Source of the DNA: Desulfobulbus sp.
GTDB lineage: Bacteria > Desulfobacterota > Desulfobulbia > Desulfobulbales > Desulfobulbaceae
Length of the DNA: 34,668 bases
NCBI GenBank assembly: GCA_028684915.1
Contig: JAQUEZ010000055.1
Span: forward strand, 1-34,668
Reading direction: 5' to 3'
Shown piece after piece: positions 1 to 8,269 of the stretch; within the stretch, counting starts at the first letter, position 1; each line of letters begins with the position of its first letter. Below the pieces are notes generated by a model that was given only the letters and a program-made list of their open reading frames with translations, had not been told where the DNA came from and did not search any database. A program made the translations under genes and the position numbers.

Positions 1-175
1 GATAGTCGGTGAAGCACCCAGCAAAACGTTGAAGGATGGTGGTGCGTTGCTCAACTTCCCGCAGCAACAATCCCCCGCCATCGGAAGTGATGGTCCCGCC
101 GCAGAAATCTGCAACTATTTCTCTTTTTCCCAGGGCTTGAAATGCATTAAACTTTTTTGTACACTCTGTTTTCAT
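1..175 (-). CDS. IS1380-type transposase, N-terminal part (cut by window edge)
   Basis: Reading leftwards from an ATG at 175, about 58 codons stay open to the window edge. The product begins MKTECTKKFNAFQALGKRE, and further on contains TSDGGGLLLREVE and the stretch FAGCFTDY. This is how IS1380-family (DDE) transposases begin: a basic start, then a strand with SDGG-LLLRE, then C-FTDYR. The catalytic acidic residues lie outside the window, so it cannot be said whether the transposase is intact. The family assignment is from recognition of the N-terminal pattern only. The probable element end lies about 80-95 bp upstream of the start codon, as expected for a compact insertion sequence. Confidence 0.72.
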   Translation of the reverse strand, partial: MKTECTKKFNAFQALGKREIVADFCGGTITSDGGGLLLREVEQRTTILQRFAGCFTDY

Positions 176-250
176 AAGGTCACCCGGGTTGCATCACTTA
201 TCGTGCTGTAATCACGATAATTATGCAACATTTGTGGCCTTTTTGCTTTA

Positions 251-271
251 TATATGTGTGAGAAATGCGGG
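251..271. repeat. Putative terminal inverted repeat of the IS1380-type element
   Basis: Read on the minus strand, the segment begins CCCGCATTTCTCACAC. This resembles the CC-rich start followed by ATTTC seen at the ends of IS1380-family elements. It sits between the transposase start and the first recognisable codons of the interrupted ISNCY gene, so it is the expected outer boundary. The partner repeat and target duplication are outside the window. The adjacent CTAA would be the candidate target duplication. Confidence 0.45.
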
Positions 272-275
272 CTAA

Positions 276-584
276 CAGCTGGACCCCAAATCCCGCGATG
301 ATATCCCACAGATTCTACACGGCCTCCAGCACATCTACACCACGCCTGAACTGCACAGGCCGATATTTGTTCTCCTCGAAAAGGTGTTGTCCGAGCGTCA
401 AATTGATGGAAAAACTCTCAAGGCCGCCCCCCATAACAGTCGTCCCGGTATGTCACAATGGCAGATTCTGGTATTGGGTGTGCTCAGATTGGGGCTCAAT
501 GCCGACTATGATCGCATCCAGGAGTCGGCCAACGCACACAAGACCCTCCGGCAAATGCTCGGGCACAGCGACTGGTTGGGGTGA
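276..584 (+). pseudogene. ISNCY-type transposase remnant
   Basis: An open frame without its own start begins right after the presumed IS end: QLDPKSRDDIPQILHGLQHI, then TTPELHRPIFVLLEKVL, then RPGMSQWQILVLGVLRLGLN and HKTLRQMLGHSDW. This order matches the N-terminal region of ISNCY-family transposases (the DD-PQIL-GLQ-IY block, then the GRPGM-W-ILVLGVLRLGL block, then the KTLRQMLGH block). The frame ends at a stop at 582-584, after about 100 codons, whereas complete members have several hundred residues. The 5' part is missing at the IS boundary and the catalytic domain is absent, so it is a fragment at both ends. Family assignment is by recognised pattern. Confidence 0.72.
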
Positions 585-636
585 CGCCTGCTGAACGCAG
601 GCTGGCATCAAGTGATGGGCGAAAAAGGAAACACCC

Positions 637-1572
637 TCAGCGGCGAACCACATAATCCAGCGAAATAAAGCGAAACAGCCGTATCATCAGCAGGCTGATC
701 AGCAATGCAGCCGGTAGCCGCACCCCGATAACCACCCAATAGTTGGCGCCAAAGAGGACAAAGAGGAACACATCCTCGATGATCGAGTGGCAAATCATGA
801 GGAATGTGCCGATATACAATATATTTTCCCGGGTTAAGCTGCCGCGGTTAGCCTCACGAAGCAAAATACCTGCACCATAGGTAATGCCGAGCAATTGACC
901 GGCAATAATGGAAAAGGAGGTGTTGACCTTTGCCAGATGTGCCTGAAGAAATCGGGTGGATTTGAGCAGATCCATGGCAACGATAATCAAGCTGATCAGG
1001 CCAATGATTTCCACTGAGAGCACAAGGGCCTTGCCAAGAGAATGGAGCAGCATCTCAGAAAAACGGGTGGAGTGAGGTATGCTCATCGCATGGTGGAGGG
1101 TTGTCGTAGTAAACCAGGAGGCAGGCATGAACAGCACCGGAATAACAATAAGACAGGCGCCAATTCCCCGCAGCAGTACCGAATAGAGCGAGGAGATCCC
1201 CAACTTGGCCATGATGGCACTCTCCACCAGCATGGAATGGCAGATACCGAGAAAAACGGCAAGAATCGTCCACTGATAGGGGGAGAGGCCCAAGGGGGCG
1301 GCAAAGGCTATCGCCGCATAGATATTGATAAATACCCCTCCGGCCAACGACACGGCAGCCTCTGGTGGTAGATCAAGCAGTGAAGTAAAGGGGGCAAAGA
1401 GAAAGCCCAGATATTTCAACAGATCGAAATAGAGCAGGATATCAGCAAGGATATAAAACGGAACCACATATTTGAGGATCAGCAAGCCGCTGGTCACGGA
1501 CGATCGCAGGCTTTCCCCTAAAAGCTGTTTCAAAATATCCTCTCGCTCTCCAACAACCGAAATACCGCTCAC
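637..1572 (-). CDS. Nucleoside-recognition (Gate) domain membrane protein
   Basis: A 311-residue hydrophobic protein with several membrane segments. Two halves look related. One has PEAAVSLAGGVFINIYAA followed by ICHSMLVESAIM. The other has ITYGAGILLREANRG followed by FLMICHSIIEDVFLF. The paired G-G/A-rich helix and the CHS-(M/I)-(L/I)-(V/I)-E element are typical of the Gate (nucleoside recognition) fold also found in FeoB and SpmA/SpmB. The substrate cannot be read from sequence, and the domain name is historical. The predicted start is a GTG, with an AGGAGG-rich stretch somewhat far upstream, so the start is uncertain by a few codons. It lies 81 bp downstream of the histidine kinase and may be its co-transcribed neighbour. 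Length and both Gate elements look complete. Confidence 0.72.
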   Translation of the reverse strand: MSGISVVGEREDILKQLLGESLRSSVTSGLLILKYVVPFYILADILLYFDLLKYLGFLFAPFTSLLDLPPEAAVSLAGGVFINIYAAIAFAAPLGLSPYQWTILAVFLGICHSMLVESAIMAKLGISSLYSVLLRGIGACLIVIPVLFMPASWFTTTTLHHAMSIPHSTRFSEMLLHSLGKALVLSVEIIGLISLIIVAMDLLKSTRFLQAHLAKVNTSFSIIAGQLLGITYGAGILLREANRGSLTRENILYIGTFLMICHSIIEDVFLFVLFGANYWVVIGVRLPAALLISLLMIRLFRFISLDYVVRR

Positions 1573-1653
1573 ACACCACCCGAAAAGAGGCCCCTCCTCT
1601 CCGGACGTTTTGAGGTCAATGGATATAGCGCGTATTGGGCAGGAGAACCAGAT

Positions 1654-2937
1654 TCAATTGATAGGCAGTTTGATAAAAAAGGTCGTGCCTTTACCTACGG
1701 TCGATTCCAGGTTGATTTCGCCATGGTGTTTTTCATAGATGATATTACGGGTGATGGCTAACCCCTGTCCCGAACCGTGACCGATGTCCTTGGTGGTAAA
1801 AAAGGGATCGAAAATACGTTGGCGCACGCCTTCGGGGATACCGCCGCCGGTATCGGAAACGGCAATGGTCACCCATTGGTTGTCGCTGCCGCTGCTAATC
1901 CGGATCAGGCCCATTGTGCTGTCTTTTTCCTTTTCCCTTTTATCGCCAATGGTATGAGCTGCGTTGACCACCAAATTGACGATCACCTGACCAATATCCC
2001 CGGGGTAGACCTTAATCGTGGGAAGCTCACCCAAGTCCAATTCCAAGTTGGCCACATACTTATAGGCGTTCTGGCAAACTACAAGCGAATTACTGATGAT
2101 TTCGTTGAGATCCGAGGGCCGCTTACTCTCGCCGTCACCTGAATGGGCAAATCCTTTCAAACCAAGGACCAGCTTTGTGACCCGGTCAACTCCGTTTTTG
2201 GTCTGTTCAAAGGCTTTGGGTGTTTCGTCCTCGAGGTATTCAATATCCGCGTCCTCTTCCAGGCGGTTGATTTCAGCCACTAGGGAGGCCGTATCGCCGG
2301 TGCCTGTTTCCAGGGCTTCTTTGAGTTGGTTATAGGTGGCCAGCAAGCGAAGGATATCCTGGAAACTCTCCTGCAAAAAGGAAAGATTGGATCCGATAAA
2401 CTGAATGGGTGTATTGATTTCGTGGGCAATACCAGCGGCGAGTACACCGATGGATTCCAGTTTCATACTATGGATGCGGCTTGCCTCTTTAAGCCGCTGT
2501 TCGGTGAGATTGCGGAAAATCAGTACCGCACCGATAATTTCATTATCTTCGCCACGGGTTGGACAGACGATAAAATCCGCAGAAAAACTGACCCCATCCT
2601 TTTGCCAAAACACATCGCCATCAACATGGTGGGAGGAACCATCTTCGATTGCGGCAAACAGGGGGCAAAAATCCCAAGGATATTCACTGCCATCGTCCTG
2701 ACTGTGATGGATGGTTTCATGGAGGTGTTGACCGACCAATTCTTCCGCGGTCCGGCCCAGGGCTGCAAGCGCAGCAGGATTGGCTTCCACCACCGTCCCT
2801 TCACGGTCAACCATGATAACAGAGCCGTTGACCCAATCAAGCATCATCTCGTTTTGGTAATTGACTTGCTTCAACGTCTCAAGAAGAACGTCGACTTTCT
2901 TCTGCAGATAACCGCAATCCAAACTCTCTTCAGGCAC
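1654..2937 (-). CDS. PAS-domain sensor histidine kinase
   Basis: A 427-residue protein with no membrane segment, so probably cytoplasmic. A short coiled coil (about 10-35) precedes a PAS domain (about 33-150) with VDREGTVVEANPAALAALGR and a PAC-like ending IGAVLIFRNLTEQ. The dimerisation helix carries the H-box GIAHEINTPIQF, with the phospho-accepting His at 172. The catalytic domain has an N-box (VIVNLVVNAAHTI), G1 (DTGGGIP), F-box (FDPFFTTK) and G2 (GHGSGQGLAI), all intact. No receiver or output domain is attached, and no response regulator lies next to it, so the partner is unknown. Cys91 and Cys125 in the PAS domain could matter for ligand binding, but that is speculation. The start is a GTG preceded by a GAGGTGGAAG ribosome-binding stretch. 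Confidence 0.9.
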   Translation of the reverse strand: MPEESLDCGYLQKKVDVLLETLKQVNYQNEMMLDWVNGSVIMVDREGTVVEANPAALAALGRTAEELVGQHLHETIHHSQDDGSEYPWDFCPLFAAIEDGSSHHVDGDVFWQKDGVSFSADFIVCPTRGEDNEIIGAVLIFRNLTEQRLKEASRIHSMKLESIGVLAAGIAHEINTPIQFIGSNLSFLQESFQDILRLLATYNQLKEALETGTGDTASLVAEINRLEEDADIEYLEDETPKAFEQTKNGVDRVTKLVLGLKGFAHSGDGESKRPSDLNEIISNSLVVCQNAYKYVANLELDLGELPTIKVYPGDIGQVIVNLVVNAAHTIGDKREKEKDSTMGLIRISSGSDNQWVTIAVSDTGGGIPEGVRQRIFDPFFTTKDIGHGSGQGLAITRNIIYEKHHGEINLESTVGKGTTFFIKLPIN

Positions 2938-3012
2938 CTTCCACCTCTCGGCTATAACATTTTTTGACGGAAATCACCGTTGCGCCAGCATCTGATCACA
3001 ATCCATCTTTGT

Positions 3013-3338
3013 TAATGGCGTCGTAAAAAACTTGGTAGGCGATCACGGGGCACCGAATCTGCGGTGTTATCGGCCTGTTTACGTACAGGTGTACGCTGGC
3101 CGATGCCTTGCACCTCCGGCACCCTGCAATCGCTTACAGATCCGTTGATAAACAGTGATTTTGGGGCTCCCCCCTGATCGGTTACAAAACTTCGATCTAC
3201 TGCGTCGCAGCGTTTTTCTCGACACTCGATATTCCTGATGTATGCCTTCGCGCCCAAAAAAACACTATTTCTTGTATATCGGTGTTTTTACTTAGCCATC
3301 TCTTAGATGGAATGGACTTTTTACGAGTCCACCATCTT
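3013..3338. repeat. MITE-like intergenic repeat, copy A, with an internal insertion
   Basis: Positions 3185-3338 are clearly homologous to copy B at 14838-15000. Shared blocks include ACTTCGATCTAC, AACACTATT-CTTGTATATC, TTTTTAC-TAGCCATCTCTTAG and GGACTTTTTAC-AGTCC. The outer left end, ATGGCGTCGTAAAAAA near 3014-3030, matches the left end of copy B but is separated from the body by about 150 bp. The left end (..CGTAAAAA) and the inverted right end (..CTCGTAAAAA) form imperfect terminal inverted repeats. The inserted stretch contains a hairpin at 3069-3104 (ATCGGCC/GGCCGAT outer stem, CGTAC/GTACG inner stem). There is no convincing gene in 2938-3432. Confidence 0.62.
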
Positions 3339-3432
3339 TTAAAATTATGCTATTCGGCTGAAGAAAGATCAACGCAATTGTCGAGAATTTATCTCATTTC
3401 TGTCGGCTATCATACGCAACCGGCATGGTATT

Positions 3433-6400
3433 TTAACCCGTAACCGTCGCCATTACCGGAGAAATACGTTGGACGACAGGTGCGGCAACAGAAGGCGGCA
3501 GCCGCAGGGGGACCAATTGTTCGATGGTGAAGGTGCGTACGCCAAAATCTTCATCCAGATAGCCGGAAAGAAGAAAGGGCCCACCGGAGAGGAGCAGATG
3601 GCAATGACGGGTGTATCCTCGGGAAAAAAGGGTGCACTCCATTAAACCGGTTTCATCTTCAAAGCTGAGGAACTCCATGGGCTGGCCCTTCTTGGTGCTC
3701 ACCACCTTGCCGGTGATCAGCCAGCCTATGAATCGCAGTCGATGCCGGGCCGTTACCGCAATCAGCGGCTGGTTGAAAAGTGCCTGGGCGGTAAGCGCCT
3801 GGTAACGCCGACGTTCCTCGGTAAAGAGGGTGATCGGGTGGCAATCGCAGAGAAATCCAAGCACCCGATATTGGTTACGGAGCCGTTGACGCTCCTCTTC
3901 CGTCGGCAGCGGTGGCGGAGTGGGATCGAGGGGGAAGAGTGTATTGGTGTTTTTTCTTCCCTTGAACCAGGCGGCGAGTAACCAGATCAACACCCCTCGA
4001 TTGGCTGCCGCTTTCGGCTGCAGCGTATCCAGGGCACCGGCATGGACCAAGGCTTCAGCTTCATCGTGGGCCGGTGCGACTCGACCCAAAAAATCAAACG
4101 CCGAGACAAAGGGACCGCGCTCACGTACTCGACTCATGCGCTCCAAAGTTGTCTTGCTCAGGCCGGAGACAGCCATCAATCCGGCACGAAGCTCTCTCCC
4201 CTGCCCCAGCCAATGGATACCGCTGTGATTGACATCCGGTGCCAGGATCGTCAAGCCGAGACGTCTGGCCTCGGAAACATAGGCAAAGCTTGAGTAAAAA
4301 CCGCCCTGATTGGAGATGACCGCCGCCATGAACTCGGCCGGAAAATGGGTTTTGAGATAGGCGGCCTGAAAGGAGACCCGGGCATAACTGGCGGAATGGG
4401 GTTTACAAAACGAGTAGCCGTCAAAGCTCATCATCATGGCCCAGATCCGTTCAGCCACCTCGCTTCCCGCGCCACGCTCAACGGCTGCATCCAAAAAACG
4501 CTGGCGGTAATCGCGTAGTTGCCGCTGTTTATCTTTTTTCGACATGATCTTGCGCAGCCGGTCGGCATCGGCATGGGAAAACCCAAATTGCACCGCCACC
4601 CGCGACACATCCTCCTGATAGACCATGATGCCATAGGTATCATCAAGCACCCCGGCCACCAGGGGATGCAGCGGCTGCCAGTCGCCGCCGTGCAGACGTC
4701 GCAGATATTCGCGAATAAACTCGTTGGCTGCTGGTCGGATGATCGAGGAATGGATCACTAAATGTTCGAAGTCGCCCTGACGGGCACGCTGCTGCAAAAG
4801 ACGGGTGGCCGGGCTTTCAATATAAAAACAACCCATGGTCTTGCCCTGGGCCACGGTGCAGCGAGTTTGCGGGTCATCTTCTGGCAACCACCGCGCCTCA
4901 TCGATTTTTTTCCCTCCTGCCCTGACCTGGGCTAGCGCATCCCGAATCACCCCCAGGCTGCGGTTGCCGAGCAAATCTATTTTGACCAAACCGGCCTCCT
5001 CAGCGCCATCCTTTTCCCAATGGATGATCGGCACGCCTTTGGCCGCCTGCTGTACCGGAACATAGTCGCAGACCGGATCCGGGGTTATGACCACCCCACC
5101 GGGGTGAACCGAAAGATAGCGGGGAATACCGCTGATTTGAGCCGCCAACTGGAGGATTAATGGCCAGGGCCCGGTGAGATCGGTACCGCGCAGTTGGGGC
5201 AGGTCGACCAACTCTTCGAGGAAATCCTCACCATCGGTATTCGAACGCCAGGTCCAGGGTATTTTTTTGGTAACCCGGCTGATTTCACCCTCGGGCAGGC
5301 CAAAGACCTTGGCGGTCTCACGGATTGCAGCTCGTGGCTGCAGGGCGACATGGTTAGCTACCATGGCCGCTCGACAGCCGAAGTTATCCAACACCGACCG
5401 CAGAATCCGATCGCGCTCATCCCAGGCAAAGTCAACATCAATATCCGGAGGATCGGTGCGGCCCGGATTGAGAAAACGCTCGAAGTAGAGGTTGTGGCGG
5501 ATGGGACAAACATTAGTGATATGGAGGCAATAGGCCACAAGAGAGGCCGCCCCTGAACCGCGACCACAGGTACGGGCCACCGGGCCGACAATGTCGTGCA
5601 CCACGAGAAAATAGGTGGCAAATCCCATGGAACCGATAACTGCCAGCTCGTGCTCCAATCGCTTGACGACGGCAGTGGGTAGCGGATATCCGTAACGTTT
5701 TTCAGCACCACGATAGGCGCGTGTGTGCAGCTCATCCCCTGCGTCCAGCCCCGGCCAGGGCGGCATAATCAACCCCTGGTATGGACTCTGCAAACTACAG
5801 CTCTCGGCCACCTGCGCAGCTGCGCGCAGGCACTCCGGCCAGATCTGAAATCGATCCTGCCACTGTCCGATTGAAGGCAACATGGCCTTGCTCTGCAATT
5901 CTCCTGCAGCCAGCCGATCAAGTGAACCATTGACGTCAATGGCTCGTAACAACCGGTGCAGGGCCTCATCTCCGGGAGTGAGAAAAAAACTATCCTGCAC
6001 CGCGACCGCAGCTATCCCCAGTTTGCCGGCCTGCAGTCGGAGAGTAGAGTTGTGCTGATTCGGGAGGCCAACCAACCCGGCGACGACATCGGCCCCGATC
6101 TCCCGACACTGTTTGAGCAGGGGAACATCCGTTGCCAGCACGACCAGCCCCTCATGGTGAGCGGCCAACCCGGTGGCCAAGGTAAAGGCAGGCTGCCGGT
6201 GGCGATCGGTGAGCAGACGGCAGAGATTGCGGTAGCCGGTCTGGTCCTTGACTAGGGCAAACAGCCGTTGCCCATGTTCAAGCCGGAGTTCAGCGCCGAT
6301 GATCGGCCTCAACCCTTCCTCCCTACAGGCATTGAGGAAAAACCAAAGCCCATAGAGATTGTTACAGTCGGTGAGCGCTAGGGTGGTGTAGCCAAGTTTT

Positions 6401-6483
6401 CGTGCGTAGCGGCATAGTCCACGGGGGCTGGCCGTGCCCCGCATCAACGAATAGGAGGAGTGCAAACCGAGGGCAACCATCAT
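3433..6483 (-). CDS. dnaE2: Error-prone DNA polymerase III alpha subunit (DnaE2 type)
   Basis: A 1016-residue C-family polymerase. It opens with a PHP domain (GLHSSYSLMRGTASP at 6-20, then ALTDCNNLYGL and IIGAEL). The palm contains CGRGSGAASLVAYCL (306-320), FERFLNPGRTDPPDIDVDF with the paired catalytic aspartates (about 334-352), and the third aspartate in VKIDLLGNRSLG. A helix-hairpin-helix region and a C-terminal OB-like domain (TGLMECTLFSRGY, then LLSGYLDEDFG) follow, so it is full length for DnaE2 (about 1000-1050 residues). It begins 10 bp after imuB, with AAAGGG upstream of the ATG, and is surely co-transcribed with it. In known imuB-dnaE2 cassettes this enzyme performs translesion synthesis after DNA damage, recruited by ImuB through the sliding clamp. 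An ordinary replicative DnaE is less likely: those are longer and not paired with imuB. Confidence 0.92.
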   Translation of the reverse strand: MMVALGLHSSYSLMRGTASPRGLCRYARKLGYTTLALTDCNNLYGLWFFLNACREEGLRPIIGAELRLEHGQRLFALVKDQTGYRNLCRLLTDRHRQPAFTLATGLAAHHEGLVVLATDVPLLKQCREIGADVVAGLVGLPNQHNSTLRLQAGKLGIAAVAVQDSFFLTPGDEALHRLLRAIDVNGSLDRLAAGELQSKAMLPSIGQWQDRFQIWPECLRAAAQVAESCSLQSPYQGLIMPPWPGLDAGDELHTRAYRGAEKRYGYPLPTAVVKRLEHELAVIGSMGFATYFLVVHDIVGPVARTCGRGSGAASLVAYCLHITNVCPIRHNLYFERFLNPGRTDPPDIDVDFAWDERDRILRSVLDNFGCRAAMVANHVALQPRAAIRETAKVFGLPEGEISRVTKKIPWTWRSNTDGEDFLEELVDLPQLRGTDLTGPWPLILQLAAQISGIPRYLSVHPGGVVITPDPVCDYVPVQQAAKGVPIIHWEKDGAEEAGLVKIDLLGNRSLGVIRDALAQVRAGGKKIDEARWLPEDDPQTRCTVAQGKTMGCFYIESPATRLLQQRARQGDFEHLVIHSSIIRPAANEFIREYLRRLHGGDWQPLHPLVAGVLDDTYGIMVYQEDVSRVAVQFGFSHADADRLRKIMSKKDKQRQLRDYRQRFLDAAVERGAGSEVAERIWAMMMSFDGYSFCKPHSASYARVSFQAAYLKTHFPAEFMAAVISNQGGFYSSFAYVSEARRLGLTILAPDVNHSGIHWLGQGRELRAGLMAVSGLSKTTLERMSRVRERGPFVSAFDFLGRVAPAHDEAEALVHAGALDTLQPKAAANRGVLIWLLAAWFKGRKNTNTLFPLDPTPPPLPTEEERQRLRNQYRVLGFLCDCHPITLFTEERRRYQALTAQALFNQPLIAVTARHRLRFIGWLITGKVVSTKKGQPMEFLSFEDETGLMECTLFSRGYTRHCHLLLSGGPFLLSGYLDEDFGVRTFTIEQLVPLRLPPSVAAPVVQRISPVMATVTG

Positions 6484-6493
6484 TTAAGACCCT

Positions 6494-7693
6494 TTATAGA
6501 CGTGAAGCCGTAACAAGCATCTGTGAGCCGCGCAGGATCTTCTCCCCGCCGCAACGAAGCCGAATCGCATCCATGGCCTGACTGAGCTGCCGGTCGCGCT
6601 CTTGGGTGCGATGGGCATTCTGATTGAGAGGAAACAGGGAGAGCTGCTGTACCGGATGCTGCAGTTGCAGCACATGTAAAGAGAGCCTACGCAAACGCAC
6701 CCGCCTCTGCCAGGCTCGATAGAGCGCACTCAGTGCCAGCCGCTGCAGCCCGGAATCGTCATCCACCAGCTGCGGCGATGCCATCTGACGGGACGTGGAC
6801 ACACCATCGGTATACTGAAGGCAGACACCGACTCGCCGACATCCCAAGCGCCTACGGCGCAGGCTCGCTCCGGCTTGCTCTACCAGGTTGGCCAGCGTAG
6901 CACGAACGACATTTTGCTGGTTGCTGTCCGGGGTCAACAGGTGATGCCAGATATTTTCTTCCCTGTTCTGGGTTGCTGGCAACACTGGCGTTGTATCGAT
7001 TCCCCGTAAGCTCTGATAAAGAAACCGGGCTCGCTGATCGCAGAGTAGGCTCAACTCCTGTACCGAGAGGACTGTGGCCTGTTCGACCCGACGGATATTG
7101 ACATGCCGCAAGCGCTGCAAATCAGCCCCGGCAATACCGGGCAGAAGTTCCAGAGGCAATGGAGCAAGAAAGGAGGTGGCCTCCTCGGTGAGAATATATT
7201 CGCCCCGGGGTTTGACCAGACGACTGGCCACCTTGGCCAGGAGTTTGTTGGTGGCCACCGACCAAATGGGATCAAGGTCGAGTGATCGGAGCATGCTGAG
7301 CCGTAACTTTCGTCCTATATCCTGCGGCGGACCGAAGAGGCGCCCGACCCCGCTGACATCCAGATAAAAATGGCCACCGCCGTTGGAATGCTCCACTAAA
7401 GGGGTGTAGGGCAGGATCTGTTGCAGACAGCTCTCCATTGCCCGGCGATACTGCTCGGGTCGGGGCGGAAGAATCAAGGCTGAGCGACAGCAACGCCGGG
7501 CAACGGCAAGATCCATTCCCTTACGTACCCCCTCGCCATAGGCCTCATCGCTCATGTCGTGGACCACGGCCCGAGATGCAGGCTCGGCAATAATCAGCGC
7601 CCTGGTTTTCAGACTCCTGTCGAGCAACCGCTCCACAGCCACACTGAAATCGGCAATATTGAGATGAATAATCCTTCGTTCCATAAAGAGCAT
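6494..7693 (-). CDS. imuB: ImuB-like, catalytically inactive Y-family polymerase paralogue
   Basis: A 399-residue Y-family fold protein. The polymerase start reads HLNIADFSVAVERLLDRSL, where DinB has HVDMDCFFAAVE. The first catalytic Asp is therefore Asn. In the second acidic motif, GGGHFYLDVSG replaces LDEAYLDV, so both the Asp and the Glu are gone. This loss is typical of ImuB, which acts as an adaptor. HhH-like segments follow (LELLPGIAGADLQRLRHV). Near the C terminus, QLSLF at about 350-354 fits the beta-clamp binding consensus. It lies directly upstream of dnaE2. No imuA is adjacent: upstream there is an operator-like inverted repeat, a terminator and a MerR gene. The start is ambiguous between ATG at 7693 and ATG at 7684, and neither has a strong Shine-Dalgarno sequence. 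Confidence 0.85.
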   Translation of the reverse strand: MLFMERRIIHLNIADFSVAVERLLDRSLKTRALIIAEPASRAVVHDMSDEAYGEGVRKGMDLAVARRCCRSALILPPRPEQYRRAMESCLQQILPYTPLVEHSNGGGHFYLDVSGVGRLFGPPQDIGRKLRLSMLRSLDLDPIWSVATNKLLAKVASRLVKPRGEYILTEEATSFLAPLPLELLPGIAGADLQRLRHVNIRRVEQATVLSVQELSLLCDQRARFLYQSLRGIDTTPVLPATQNREENIWHHLLTPDSNQQNVVRATLANLVEQAGASLRRRRLGCRRVGVCLQYTDGVSTSRQMASPQLVDDDSGLQRLALSALYRAWQRRVRLRRLSLHVLQLQHPVQQLSLFPLNQNAHRTQERDRQLSQAMDAIRLRCGGEKILRGSQMLVTASRL

Positions 7694-7703
7694 CTTTAAC
7701 TAA

Positions 7704-7735
7704 ATGTACAGTCAATGTAAAGCTAAACTGTACAT
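7704..7735. promoter_or_regulatory. Large inverted repeat upstream of imuB, candidate LexA-type operator
   Basis: Two 9-bp arms, ATGTACAGT (7704-7712) and ACTGTACAT (7727-7735), are perfect inverted copies separated by 14 bp, that is about two helical turns centre to centre. Each arm contains the self-complementary TGTACA. The site ends 11 bp before the first imuB start codon, overlapping the likely promoter, which is where a repressor would act. imuB-dnaE2 cassettes are usually SOS controlled, so a LexA operator is the natural guess. The protein that binds is inferred, not seen. Confidence 0.5.
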
Positions 7736-7760
7736 CTGAAACATCTCATCAAACGCATAA

Positions 7761-7800
7761 AAAAAAGCTCGTCACATCCGAGGATGTGACGAGCTTTTTT
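7761..7800 (-). terminator. Strong Rho-independent terminator after merR-1
   Basis: Two 19-nt arms (7761-7779 and 7782-7800) are perfectly complementary, with A-runs on the left and T-runs on the right. The structure can therefore terminate in both directions. It directly follows the stop codon of the minus-strand MerR gene and separates that module from imuB-dnaE2. Confidence 0.9.
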
Positions 7801-7829
7801 CAACGCATTCAGCAGGAATGCCAACTACT

Positions 7830-8198
7830 CTAGGCAGCTTTGGTATCCGAATTTTGTACTTTTTTCACCTTTTGCTTTTCGATCTTCTTGGGGACAAGAC
7901 CGTTGGCCATGAAGGCGGTACACTGTTTGCGTTTTTCAAAGGGGCAGTCGGTGATGTTCCAGCATGGGGTGTATTGGAGAAGTTTTTTTACCGCTGCAAT
8001 CGACACCCCGTGCTGATGGATCATCTCCCGGAGGCATTCAATCCATTTGATGTCGTTCATGGTGAAGTACCGCCATTTCCCTTTACGGATGGGAGTGATC
8101 AAACCTTCTTCTTCGTAGATTCGCAAGGTCCGAGGATGCACACCCAGCATCTGCGCAGCAACTCCGATGGTGAATATTGCTTTTTGTTCATCAACCAT
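7830..8198 (-). CDS. MerR-family regulator with C-x5-C-x7-C motif (copy 1)
   Basis: A 122-residue regulator. The N-terminal winged helix reads FTIGVAAQMLGVHPRTLRIY followed by EEEGLITP, which is the HspR/MerR-type DNA-binding start. A dimerisation helix follows (IKWIECLREMIHQHGVSIAAV). The C-terminal part has CWNITDCPFEKRKQC, a C-x5-C-x7-C arrangement shared with the second MerR at 15055-15498. The tail is Lys-rich. The ATG at 8198 is chosen because GGGGGA lies 5 nt upstream; an ATG four codons earlier lies before that sequence. The gene follows nrfD-1 by 71 bp and is probably the last gene of its transcript, so it may control its own operon. A metal or Fe-S cofactor at the cysteines is an inference. 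Confidence 0.85.
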   Translation of the reverse strand: MVDEQKAIFTIGVAAQMLGVHPRTLRIYEEEGLITPIRKGKWRYFTMNDIKWIECLREMIHQHGVSIAAVKKLLQYTPCWNITDCPFEKRKQCTAFMANGLVPKKIEKQKVKKVQNSDTKAA

Positions 8199-8269
8199 TG
8201 TTTCCCCCATCGAGTGAATCCGTGATCAGCACCAAGAGGAGCCGGTCAAGAACGTGCCCGCTTATCTTT

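Noticed and set aside
2326..2967. Plus-strand 213-codon frame opposite the histidine kinase
   Set aside because: It is antisense to a clear kinase gene with all catalytic boxes, lacks a ribosome-binding site and matches no family.
5200..5260. Possible tRNA T-arm-like TTCGAA
   Set aside because: Lies within dnaE2 coding sequence and lacks the cloverleaf.
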